Assembly (NCBI GenBank): GCA_016256075.1
Contig: SDVU01000275.1
Location: 1 to 16,130, forward strand
DNA length: 16,130 nt
Direction: 5' to 3'
Origin: Dictyocoela muelleri
Lineage: Eukaryota; Microsporidia
In this document: in pieces, positions 7,207-16,130 of the stretch
Layout of the letters: every line of letters begins with the position of its first letter
How positions within the stretch are numbered: position 1 is the first letter of the stretch
Program-made: the position numbers and the translations under genes
The notes under the pieces: model-generated
The model's input: only the letters and a program-made list of their open reading frames with translations
What the model was told of the DNA's origin: nothing
Database searches by the model: none

Positions 7207-8065
7207 TGAAATCTGAAAATGAGAAAAAGAGGAAATATTATAAATATTCAAGAAAAAAAATGAAATTTTAGAATGCAAGAAACACAACACTTCTATTTCA
7301 CAGAAGTCTCTATCTAAATTCTTCAAAATTTCTTTGGGTTCTGTAAATAGAATCGTGAAAAACAGTGTCGAGCTTTATGCTTTTTTAAAATCTAATAAAA
7401 ACAATGAATGTGTTAGAATGAACAGACAACCTACAAAGACTCAAATATTTGATCAAGAGTTGTATGAATGGTTCCAGAACAAAAGAGCACATAATTTTTT
7501 GATATCTCAAGAAAATTTAAAAGATATGGCTTTATATCTTGCTAGCAAATATAAAATCTAAAATTTCAAAGCTTCCGATGGTTACATTCAAAAGTTTAGA
7601 GAAAAGCATAAAATAAAATCGAGAAGCGTCGATGGGAGTCTGGATGTGTAAACCTCACATATATAGAAGATTTATGGAATTTTTACAATTTAAAACTTGA
7701 GAAATATCAGCCTCGAGACATTTTCAATGCGGATGAAACAAGATTATTTTGGAGAAAAAATTCAAATCAGTCTTTAGTTTTGAACGATGAAGACAAGGCA
7801 TCAGGAAATTTTCAAAATAAAGATTGACTTTATTATTCTGTGTGAGTATGACCTGGAAGAAAATGAATGAGGTTGTTGTTGGAAGATAAAAAAACCACTT
7901 TCTTTTAAATCTAAAAACATCAATAATTTAAATTTAAGGAACTTTTCTGTTTTGGTCTAGCCGAAATTTCTAAATATAGAAGAGATGGGAAAGAAATACT
8001 TATATTTTTGAGAAGAACACACAAAAGTAGACTATATATGATATTTATTAAATTAAAAAATAAAA
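7207..8065 (+). pseudogene. Tigger/CENP-B-like transposase, copy A, broken and truncated
   Basis: A plausible start is ATG 7207 (MKSENEKKRKYYKYSRKK). A slip in an A-run near 7255 joins it to ECKKHNTSISQKSLSKFF and LGSVNRIVKN, a helix-turn-helix of CENP-B/Tc5 type. Next come the second DNA-binding helix region (LYEWFQNKRAHNFLISQENL) and, past a stop at 7559-7561, FKASDGYIQKFREKH, the typical Tigger linker. The DDE domain starts at PRDIFNADETRLFWR (about 7711-7755), with the first catalytic Asp kept (codon 7732-7734). Later frames give LTLLFCVSMT, NEVVVGR and GKEILIFLRRTHKS, where the second Asp seems replaced. The axis removes the third catalytic block and the C-terminus. It is non-functional. 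Confidence 0.85.
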
Positions 8066-8924
8066 TTTTATTTTTTAATTTAATAAATATCATATATAGT
8101 CTACTTTTGTGTGTTCTTCTCAAAAATATAAGTATTTCTTTCCCATCTCTTCTATATTTAGAAATTTCGGCTAGACCAAAACAGAAAAGTTCCTTAAATT
8201 TAAATTATTGATGTTTTTAGATTTAAAAGAAAGTGGTTTTTTTATCTTCCAACAACAACCTCATTCATTTTCTTCCAGGTCATACTCACACAGAATAATA
8301 AAGTCAATCTTTATTTTGAAAATTTCCTGATGCCTTGTCTTCATCGTTCAAAACTAAAGACTGATTTGAATTTTTTCTCCAAAATAATCTTGTTTCATCC
8401 GCATTGAAAATGTCTCGAGGCTGATATTTCTCAAGTTTTAAATTGTAAAAATTCCATAAATCTTCTATATATGTGAGGTTTACACATCCAGACTCCCATC
8501 GACGCTTCTCGATTTTATTTTATGCTTTTCTCTAAACTTTTGAATGTAACCATCGGAAGCTTTGAAATTTTAGATTTTATATTTGCTAGCAAGATATAAA
8601 GCCATATCTTTTAAATTTTCTTGAGATATCAAAAAATTATGTGCTCTTTTGTTCTGGAACCATTCATACAACTCTTGATCAAATATTTGAGTCTTTGTAG
8701 GTTGTCTGTTCATTCTAACACATTCATTGTTTTTATTAGATTTTAAAAAAGCATAAAGCTCGACACTGTTTTTCACGATTCTATTTACAGAACCCAAAGA
8801 AATTTTGAAGAATTTAGATAGAGACTTCTGTGAAATAGAAGTGTTGTGTTTCTTGCATTCTAAAATTTCATTTTTTTTCTTGAATATTTATAATATTTCC
8901 TCTTTTTCTCATTTTCAGATTTCA
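8066..8924 (-). pseudogene. Tigger/CENP-B-like transposase, mirror of copy A
   Basis: This is the exact reverse complement of 7207-8065. It is joined tail to tail with it at the axis, so both copies lose the same C-terminal portion. See the left-arm entry for domains. Confidence 0.85.
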
Positions 8925-9109
8925 TAGTATAGAGGCAAAAGAATAACAAAATTATGCAAAAAAAAATCAATGTTCATATTACAAAATGTAAATTTTTTAG
9001 ATTTAATAGGAACACAAAGTAAGATTTAGGGGAAAAAAATTAAAAAAAATTTTGTTCAAATTACGATGTGTTCTAATTAGAGAGCGTTTCCATTATGGAG
9101 ATCTGGCTG
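8066..9109 (-). mobile_element. pogo/Tigger-type transposon, mirror of copy A
   Basis: Mirror of 7022-8065. Together the two half-elements form a 2088-bp unit whose outer ends are two identical 5' transposon termini in inverted orientation, each next to a TA. Confidence 0.7.
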
Positions 9110-10217
9110 TATCGAACTACTAAAAATATGATGTTTTAAATTATGGTAAAACAGGGTTTTTGTTAAAATGCACACCCCATAGAACCTTATTGCATAAAGG
9201 AGAAGATCATATAAGTGAAAATTTCCGTAAAGAAATGGTGAAGATAGTCTTTTACATAAGTATTCAGGGAGAGGAAAATAATTCTTTAATTATTGGAAAA
9301 TCTAAAACGCCGCGTGGGTTTAAAATTCTAAAATTTAAGAGATTGAACGTTGATTATAGACACAATAAAAAGGCACGAATGAACCTGCTTGTTTTTAAAG
9401 AATGGTTAGACAATTTAAATCAAAAAATGAAAGCCGAAAATCGAAAAATACTATTTACTCTAATTAAAACACCATCTTCCTGTTGGTGTTGAATACTGTA
9501 ACATTGAACTTTTTTATTTTCCATCCAATGTTACTTCAAAGATTCAACCACTAAAACAAGGAATAATGAATAAATTTATGTCCTTTATAAAAAAGTTAAA
9601 TAACAAAATCTTTTTGAATTAGATACCATACAGAAAGCATCTTATGCTGATTTATTGAAGCAATGTGATTTTTAGATTCATTCGTGCTCATTTTAGAAGC
9701 ATGGGATACTATTTATGCAGATGTTATTATAAATTGTTATAATAAATCAATAGAAAATGCACTTCTGGATACATATAAATTATTTTCAATAGAAGAAGTA
9801 TCTTCTGATTCAAACGAATTTGTCTGCTTTAGCTCTTGTGGGGATGAAGAAAAATTTTAGAAACTATTTCTGAAGATATGAAAAATAATCATCGTGAAAT
9901 TAAAGATTCCGAATCAGATTAAATTGCGGGAAGTCTGAAGTTAGAAGATTTTGTGGAAGACGATTCAAAAAAGGTCGAACAAAGGACACATTATGAAGTT
10001 TTCAAAACATTATGTCAATAGAAAAATTATATCGAATACTCACAAAAGACCTACACCTTTTCTATGGTTTAAAAAAATCATTTCAAAATAATAAGAAGAA
10101 AAAAAAACGCGCTTTATTGGATTTTCTAAAAAAGTAATTAAATTTTTATTTCGTTATTTTTCATCTGAACATTTTTAAGGTGTTACCATGAGTGTTTGTT
10201 ATTTAAAGGGTTTACTG
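9110..10217 (+). mobile_element. pogo/Tigger-type transposon, mirror of copy B
   Basis: Mirror of 5914-7021, with its likely 3' terminus ending at 10217 and its 5' side cut at the TA of 9110-9111. Confidence 0.7.
9119..10011 (+). pseudogene. Tigger-like DDE transposase, mirror of copy B
   Basis: Mirror of 6120-7012, here readable on the plus strand: the Asp of DVLNYGKTG is at 9130, and the longest unbroken stretch is 9160-9492. It has the same lost catalytic residues as the left-arm copy. Confidence 0.85.
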
Positions 10218-10236
10218 AATGACATTAATTAAAACA

Positions 10237-10385
10237 AATAATTATCTTTAAAATTTAATTATTCAAAATTTAATTATTCAAAATTCAATTATTCAAAATT
10301 TAATATTAAAATTTAATTATCTTTAAAATTTAATTATCTTTAAAATTTAATTATCTTTAAAATTTAATTATTCAAAATTTAATTA
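10237..10385. repeat. AT-rich tandem repeat, mirror
   Basis: Mirror of 5746-5894. It lies directly downstream of the minus-strand ligase gene and overlaps its stop codon. Confidence 0.85.
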
Positions 10386-12166
10386 TTCTTCAAATGATCA
10401 ACATTATTTCTTTCAAGCACGCGCTTAAACTCTCTAATAAGATCATTTTCAATATTTTCACTCAAAACAGAATCCTTTTGATATTCAGCATGATTAATAA
10501 CAAACTTTCTAATCCACTCAGAAACAGACATCAACTCGCCTGAACATCGTTTTCCTACGAAATCTACATATTTCATTGTTTTAGAATTATCACCGGGTTG
10601 ATCAGACAAATATTTTTTTATGAAATACAAAATTCCTTTACTCGATTTTGAACTATTAAATATTTCGTCGATAGTTCCTTCAGCGATAATTGCTGGTCCG
10701 TCATCTAAAATATTTCGTCTATAAAAGAATTTTTGATTGTCTGAACCGAGTTTTGATTTGAATTCACTTGGGCTTCGATTGAAAATATTTGCACGTCTGA
10801 AATTTTCATCAACTAGTGATATCGGGATATAAAAATTCAGGTTGTAGGTGGCAATAACTCGCGACAATAGAAAAACGAATATCGAAAATGCTGCATTTTC
10901 AAATGCACTCGGTTGTATTTCCATTGATCTTACTTCTACGCGCCACCCAGTATTTTCAGGTGGCTTAATTCTTACTGAACGCCAATTACTAGTCTGAATA
11001 TTCAAAAAATCATCGAGGTATGAGTCATCTCTAATTTTTGAATCATTTATCATTTCTTCGTATATCAAAAGAGGATCTCTGATAAATAATGATGCAATAT
11101 GCCGTGCCATTTTAGTATCTACCCCGTCTTTAATTAGCAATTCATATGATTTTTCATGAATAGGAATATGAATATCGTTATACTCTGGAATGTTTCTGTT
11201 GCTTCTAGATATATAACAGTCTATGGAAGAAAATCTGCTTTTTAATATAGGAGATGATCTTTGTTTATCTCCCGATACATCAAACTTTGCCCCTCTTTCT
11301 TCATCGGTTCGACAATCTGCTGCAAACGATAAAATATCCCACCTGGTTTCTGTATTAAGCAATCGACTTTGTGCTACTGGAGATGCTCTAGTAATACGCA
11401 ATAGAAGCGGAGAAATGGCAGCAATCTGGTCATACAAGTAACATGCGTCGTCATAAGTTTTTGCCTGCAATGTTGTGTGTAGGCAGCAACACCCCATTCC
11501 TAATCCAAAAGAATCAATATTTATCAGCTGATTATTAGATTTAGAGTCTTTCATGATAGGAATATATCCTTCGGGGCACTTACCACGTCTATTCCGAATA
11601 TTTTTCTGAAATGAATTAAATCGAGGGTGGTTCGTTATAGCGTTGTCAGGAAAATATTTGCTTCTTGTCTCATTATAACATAATTTAGCGGGGCCTGAAC
11701 TATCCCAAAAAATATTTCTAACACCTAATCCTGGGAAAACTGAAATAAAAAGTGGAAATCCAAATATAGATCGTCCGAAGGTAACCCTTTCTAATGCCAA
11801 TTTCAAGTTATTGATTCTCATAATCATATTTTGCTCAACTTTGTAAAGATCAGAAATTTGGTAATTGTAGGGTTCCTTCGGTGTTGTCTCGATCATATAC
11901 CCCGCAAACTCAGGATTAACAATCATGGAATCATTATTCTTCAGCTCTGTTCTAACATCATCAGACAATAAAAGTAAATAAAATGTATTATTTGCACCCA
12001 CCAACATACATTCCAATTCATCACCCCATAAAAAATCTTCAACAACATGATTTTTGAATTTTTTATAAACTTTAATAAATTGTTTTATACCTCTTTCCTT
12101 AGCATTCTCTTTATTTTGAAGTATTTCTGACCATTCGAGACACCTGGAAAATTTTAAAAGCCCCAT
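10379..12166 (-). CDS. Glutamate-cysteine ligase catalytic subunit, second (mirror) copy
   Basis: This is the reverse complement of 3965-5752 and encodes an identical 595-residue protein, so it adds no independent evidence of a second locus. If the palindrome is real, the cell has two convergent copies of the gene, both reading toward the axis about 4.6 kb apart. If the palindrome is an artefact, there is only one gene. Confidence 0.93.
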   Translation of the reverse strand: MGLLKFSRCLEWSEILQNKENAKERGIKQFIKVYKKFKNHVVEDFLWGDELECMLVGANNTFYLLLLSDDVRTELKNNDSMIVNPEFAGYMIETTPKEPYNYQISDLYKVEQNMIMRINNLKLALERVTFGRSIFGFPLFISVFPGLGVRNIFWDSSGPAKLCYNETRSKYFPDNAITNHPRFNSFQKNIRNRRGKCPEGYIPIMKDSKSNNQLINIDSFGLGMGCCCLHTTLQAKTYDDACYLYDQIAAISPLLLRITRASPVAQSRLLNTETRWDILSFAADCRTDEERGAKFDVSGDKQRSSPILKSRFSSIDCYISRSNRNIPEYNDIHIPIHEKSYELLIKDGVDTKMARHIASLFIRDPLLIYEEMINDSKIRDDSYLDDFLNIQTSNWRSVRIKPPENTGWRVEVRSMEIQPSAFENAAFSIFVFLLSRVIATYNLNFYIPISLVDENFRRANIFNRSPSEFKSKLGSDNQKFFYRRNILDDGPAIIAEGTIDEIFNSSKSSKGILYFIKKYLSDQPGDNSKTMKYVDFVGKRCSGELMSVSEWIRKFVINHAEYQKDSVLSENIENDLIREFKRVLERNNVDHLKNN

Positions 12167-12170
12167 GGGG
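12167..12170 (-). promoter_or_regulatory. CCCC motif abutting the start codon, mirror
   Basis: Mirror of 3961-3964, read gggg on the plus strand just outside the minus-strand ATG. Confidence 0.45.
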
Positions 12171-12240
12171 TTTTTATACGAATTTTTTTAAATATATTTT
12201 TTTGTATCAAAATTTGTTTTAAAGGTTAAATTTCAGGAAA

Positions 12241-12443
12241 AATATTGTTTTAAATTCGTTCTATATTTGTTTTAGATTCTTTCTAAAATTGTATTTCTAT
12301 TATAATTGTTTTTAAATTTATTATGATTATTTTAAATTTCTATTATGATTATTTTAAATTTCTATTATGATTATTTTAAATTCGTTCTATGGCTATTTTA
12401 AATTCGTTCTATGGCTATTTTAAATTCGTTCTATGATTATTTT
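12241..12443. repeat. 22-bp minisatellite, mirror
   Basis: Mirror of 3688-3890, upstream of the minus-strand ligase copy. Confidence 0.85.
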
Positions 12444-12540
12444 AAAAATAATCTTTATGGTTAAAATAAATTACTAAATTTTTATTAAAATTTTTTTTTA
12501 TTGTTTATTGTTAAAGAAAATATTTTAGAAAAAAAATGTC

Positions 12541-12693
12541 GACCAGATGGCTCAGTGGTTAACACTCTTGTTGTAACGATTAAATTATCATGGTCGATTT
12601 CTTTTGAGGTCACTCTTTAATAAATAATGAGATAATGACATTAAGCGGTCATAACTATATAATTATAATACATATATACTGTTGTTTCGGTGT
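12541..12693 (+). repeat. tRNA-like SINE-type repeat, mirror of copy 2
   Basis: Mirror of 3438-3590. Here the tRNA-like head is on the plus strand, with the A box (TGGCTCAGTGG) starting at 12548 and the B-box-like GGTCGATTTC at about 12592. Confidence 0.6.
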
Positions 12694-13516
12694 GGTATTC
12701 CGATCCCGAAAAACGACAAAACTCAAATATCAATATTGAAATTTTTTAATTGTAAAAAAGGAGAATATTGATAAATAAAGTTTATATTTATAATGAACAT
12801 TAAATACTTGTTAATTTTATTTGTTGGTAATGTATTAGTTATAAATTCAGTAATAATTAATACATTTATTCATGTCATGTTGTTTTAATTACAAAATTAC
12901 ATCAAATTATTTAATAAAAGTTAAGAACACTTTTTTTTCCAAAAAAATATTTATTAAAAATTAAATATCTTGAATTACTTCTGTTTTTTTATTTATACAA
13001 GATTTAATGTCTTTATTACAAAAAAAAATATTTGCGGGCTTTTTTTACAGTTTGACCAATAAAACATTTTAAAATGTTTAATCAAACAAATTCGAAAAAA
13101 TGTAAAATATTTAATTTACGTTGATAAATTTTTTTGTTAATTTGTTTAAAAAGAAAATGATAATAAATGATAAGATAATAATATTATTTTTTAGCAGTGT
13201 AAATTTAGAAGTACTTTGAAAATCAAAATATAATTATGTGATAAAAATTTCAAAGTACTTACTTTTCAATAATAGCCGTTATTATTACATGGGATTTTAT
13301 AAAATATGTGTTATTTTCGAATATTTAATTATATAGTCTTTAATAAATTAAATGATTTTTATTTATTTTTTTTTTATAATTTTAAAAATTACTAATTTAT
13401 TATAATAATTTTCATATATAATGATTTTTAGAATTATAATTTTTGTCGTTTTTCGGGATGAAAAATTTTGTCATTTTTCCAGAAAAACGACTTTGCCGTT
13501 TTGCGGGAATGCAGTT
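12694..13516. mobile_element. Non-coding TIR element, mirror
   Basis: Mirror of 2615-3437. The 19-bp inverted repeats lie at 12703-12721 and 13441-13459, and the 13-bp hairpin at 13209-13260. Confidence 0.6.
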
Positions 13517-13669
13517 GACCAGATAGGTCAGTGGTTAACACTCTTGTTGTAAGGATTAAAGTATCATGGTCGATTTCTTTTGACGTCACTCTTTAATAAA
13601 TAATGAGATAATGACATTAAGCGGTCATAACTATATAATTATAATATATATATACTGTTGTTTCGGTGT
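13517..13669 (+). repeat. tRNA-like SINE-type repeat, mirror of copy 1
   Basis: Mirror of 2462-2614, in the same orientation as the copy at 12541-12693. Confidence 0.6.
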
Positions 13670-13703
13670 TGTATAGCTGATTAAGACTTGGTCTAATATA
13701 ACA

Positions 13704-15346
13704 ATGACGTAGCGTGTCGTTCGAATTGGGCCGAAGGTCCAATACGGCTGAAACGCAAATTCGGCCAAAAAAAGTTGCTACTTTTTTTAAAAAAAACTTT
13801 CTTGACATTGAAAAAAAATAAAGATGTTAAAAATGATTTAAGGCTAATATTTAGAATAATAATAAAATGGATTTATTAAATATTAAAATTATAGACTGTA
13901 GTTATTGCTTTCTGAAAGAATAAATCATAATATTCTTCATATCTATTGATAATTGTTTTTAAATTCCCCAGTTTTCGTAAAGTTTTTAAATCAGGTCGCT
14001 TTGATGATTGGAAACTTAATGTTGCATTTGTTTTTTGATCTTGCAAATGATCTTGTGTTCTTAAAATAATTATTAGTTTCACTAAGTTTGGATGACTTCT
14101 TTCAAATAATGGATTAAAAGACCTGTTAAATCCTTCACATATGTTAGTTGTTAAAGGTATATTATTCAAAGTCCTCTCACTACTATCCCAGTCTGAAATT
14201 TCATCTGACCGTTTAATTATATAATTGTTTTAAAAATAATTTAAAATCTCGATATCTTATTTTTCATTAAATTTTTTCAAAAAAACAATTTTAAATTTTT
14301 CATATTCAATTAATTTTTTTTCTTTGGGTACAAAAGAAATTGATAACATCATTTTAATATACGTTCTGAAATCATTATTATTTTTATATTTATAACCAAA
14401 ATATTTTTTTTGAATGCATCGCCATACATTTTGTGAAAAATGAAAGAAACAATTAAATATTTTTGTATTTTTAAAGATTTGTTTGAATTCTTGTATTGGT
14501 GCAATTTCAAAGTCTATTATTAAATATTCTGAAGACTTATTATTAATTATCTTATCAATAAATTTAAAAACTCTCAAGTGTGTATTTTATGCTTTGTTTG
14601 GAAGAAAGGCGTATAAAATAGAAAAATAGTCATCTATTATTTTAACGTGGATTATATAAATTTGTTTGAATTCTCTAGGTTATATTTTAAAAGTTCGTCT
14701 GCTTATTAAATTTTAGAATTCTTAAGATAGCAAATTTTTTCATTATTTATAAATATCAACATTCTTTCCGAATTTTTAACGCCACTATCATATTAAGAAA
14801 AATATTGCCCGATATGGTAAATTTTAGCTCATTGGGGATGTCATCAGTATTATCATAATTTTGAATTTTTTTTATCCCGTAAATTATTTATAATTCTGTT
14901 TAAATTTGTGATTTTACCGAGTTTCGACTTTTCTAGATAAGTCTATATTTTTAAAAACTTCTGAAATAATTTCTTTGTTATTTAAAAATGCTTTATTAGC
15001 CATTTCCTTAACTTTATTTTTTCCTAAAATTTTTTTATTTCTGTTGGGTTGAGTTGTTCACATTTATGTATTATTTTTCCCTTATTTAAAATATTTTTCT
15101 TCTGTTAAAGTTCCCTTCGGCATGGTCTTCTACTACATCTACAAGTTATGATTGTTTTGTTCTGAGATTTAAAATGATATTAGTAGTTGCCCTAAATATC
15201 TGTATTTCTATTTTTTTTGTAATAACTTTTATATAATTTTTTCATTATTTTTTTTGTTCATAATAGGGTTTTTTTTGGAAAATAAAAACCACCCTTTTTA
15301 GTCCGAATTTGCATTTAGTCTGAATTTTCAAAAAGCCATGACGTAG
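13704..15346 (-). mobile_element. Degenerate MULE, mirror
   Basis: Mirror of 785-2427, with the candidate 9-bp duplications at 13704-13712 and 15338-15346. Confidence 0.6.
13876..15147 (-). pseudogene. MULE-type transposase, broken, mirror
   Basis: Mirror of 984-2255, with the same surviving motifs (IIDFE, CFFHFSQN, ICEGFNRSFN) on the minus strand at 13876-14169 and 14257-14577. Confidence 0.85.
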
Positions 15347-15694
15347 AAAGGAATCTCTTAGATGTGGGGATGAGTGTGGCGACGCATATCGGTAAAAAGT
15401 AGTGAAAAATATAAATTCATGAAAAACCACTAATTACCTGTATCCTGTTGAGTCATTTATAAAACGAAGATCGTATAAGGCTAGGTTTTCAATAACATAT
15501 AGAGACATATAACTTTAACATCAGTTACAAAAGATATAAAGACACAGTTTGACAGACAACTCTCCAGTTGGCAATTATGTATATTGATAGCGTGTAATAC
15601 ATATATAATTTTATGATTTTTTTTTATATTAACGTAATGCCTAAAAAATATTTTTTTTAAATATTAAAAGAGTATAGTAAAGAGAATAGGGAGC
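15347..15694. other. AT-rich spacer, mirror
   Basis: Mirror of 437-784; nothing recognised. Confidence 0.5.
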
Positions 15695-15807
15695 AATCCT
15701 ATTATGAGGCTCCCTTTTCAAGGCCTTTATTTTTTTTTTAAAAAAATCATATTTTTAAAAGGGTTGTAAAAATAAAAACCTTCAAAGGGGGGCCTCATAA
15801 TAGGATT
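15695..15807. mobile_element. MITE-like short inverted-repeat element, mirror
   Basis: Mirror of 324-436, with its 16-bp ends at 15695-15710 and 15792-15807. Confidence 0.65.
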
Positions 15808-16130
15808 TAACCAGAGAATTGGGAACTTTTATAGTTCGGGATAGCTATAAAAAAAATGCCAAAAGAAGCTGAGCAAAAAAAACACAAATATAAACAAATA
15901 TTTATTTTCTATCGCATACACGGCTGTCCGGAGTTTCGATGCATGCGGCGAAACGCCGCTTTTTCGCCGCAAAATTTTGAAAGTTAGGGGTTACATTTTT
16001 TTGAAAAAAAATTCAAAATAATATTTAAAATTGATTTTTAAATAAAGATATTGATAAATCATACTTTATTTACATTTTTACTAAGGTATTGATAAATGGA
16101 ATATCGCCTTAATATATAACAAGTTACTTT
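15808..16130. other. AT-rich non-coding segment with GC hairpin, mirror
   Basis: Mirror of 1-323; the GC-rich hairpin lies at 15945-15970. No gene is seen. Confidence 0.5.

Larger units (their letters stand above)
7022..8065 (+). mobile_element. pogo/Tigger-type transposon, copy A (5' part, cut by the axis)
   Basis: The element begins CAGCCAGATCTCCATAATGG at 7022, directly after TA (7020-7021), the target dinucleotide of Tc1/mariner/pogo elements. A run of 10-mers of form TAATnnGAAC follows, then a transposase remnant. It ends at the palindrome axis without a 3' terminal repeat. Orientation is opposite to copy B. Sequence differences in the shared domain show that A and B are separate copies, probably of different subfamilies. 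Confidence 0.7.
1..16130. repeat. Window-wide perfect palindrome (two 8065-bp inverted arms, no spacer)
   Basis: The first bases (aaagtaacttgttatatatt) are the reverse complement of the last (aatatataacaagttacttt), and the axis at 8065/8066 reads taaaa|tttta. Every coding segment has an identical partner on the other strand whose coordinates sum to 16131, so no indel separates the arms. A natural inverted duplication normally keeps a short unpaired spacer and gathers differences between arms; neither is seen. A fold-back read or assembly join is the simplest explanation. A freshly formed inverted dimer, such as a replicated hairpin end or a linear amplicon, remains possible. Confidence 0.98.

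Noticed and set aside
7920-8211. Overlapping opposite-strand frames of identical sequence crossing the axis (7920-8123 minus, 8008-8211 plus)
   Set aside because: They arise because the palindrome reads the same on both strands. The part before the axis is degraded Tigger transposase and the rest is its antisense.
1-16130. Two independent paralogous loci in inverted orientation
   Set aside because: Paralogues would show at least some substitutions in 8 kb of mostly neutral sequence; none was seen in any segment compared.

Overview
The window is one long inverted repeat. Base i pairs with base 16131-i, so 1-8065 and 8066-16130 are reverse complements that meet with no spacer at 8065/8066 (taaaa|tttta). 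I checked this at both ends, at the axis and at every coding segment. All coding pairs mirror exactly with identical products, so I see no indel between the arms. The window therefore holds about 8 kb of unique sequence shown twice. Right-arm entries below are the mirror of left-arm entries. Because the symmetry fills the window exactly, the whole source contig is probably one palindrome. That is either a fold-back (missed-adapter or hairpin) read or assembly artefact, or a real inverted-dimer molecule; the sequence alone cannot decide.

The DNA is very AT-rich and eukaryotic. The one intact gene encodes the eukaryotic-type catalytic subunit of glutamate-cysteine ligase, has no introns, and has CCCC directly before its ATG. 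It sits among decayed MULE and pogo/Tigger-type DNA transposons. This combination fits a transposon-rich, AT-rich microsporidian best, but that is an inference; no rRNA or tRNA gene is present to confirm it.

Left arm, in order. 1-323 is AT-rich with a short GC island and hairpin. 324-436 is a MITE-like inverted repeat. 785-2427 is a degenerate MULE with recognisable FLYWCH-like, DDE and C-terminal pieces and a candidate 9-bp target duplication. 2462-2614 and 3438-3590 are two 96%-identical tRNA-like (SINE-like) repeats bracketing an 823-bp non-coding element with terminal inverted repeats. 3688-3890 is a 22-bp minisatellite. 3965-5752 is glutamate-cysteine ligase. 5746-5894 is a second AT-rich tandem repeat starting at the stop codon. 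5914-7021 is the 3' two-thirds of a pogo/Tigger transposon on the minus strand (copy B). 7022-8065 is the 5' part of a different pogo/Tigger transposon on the plus strand (copy A), apparently inserted into B at a TA and cut off by the palindrome axis.

The only gene likely to make a working product is glutamate-cysteine ligase, the first step of glutathione synthesis. Everything else is mobile-element debris or simple repeat. The main questions are whether the palindrome is real and what the bracketed 2615-3437 element is.
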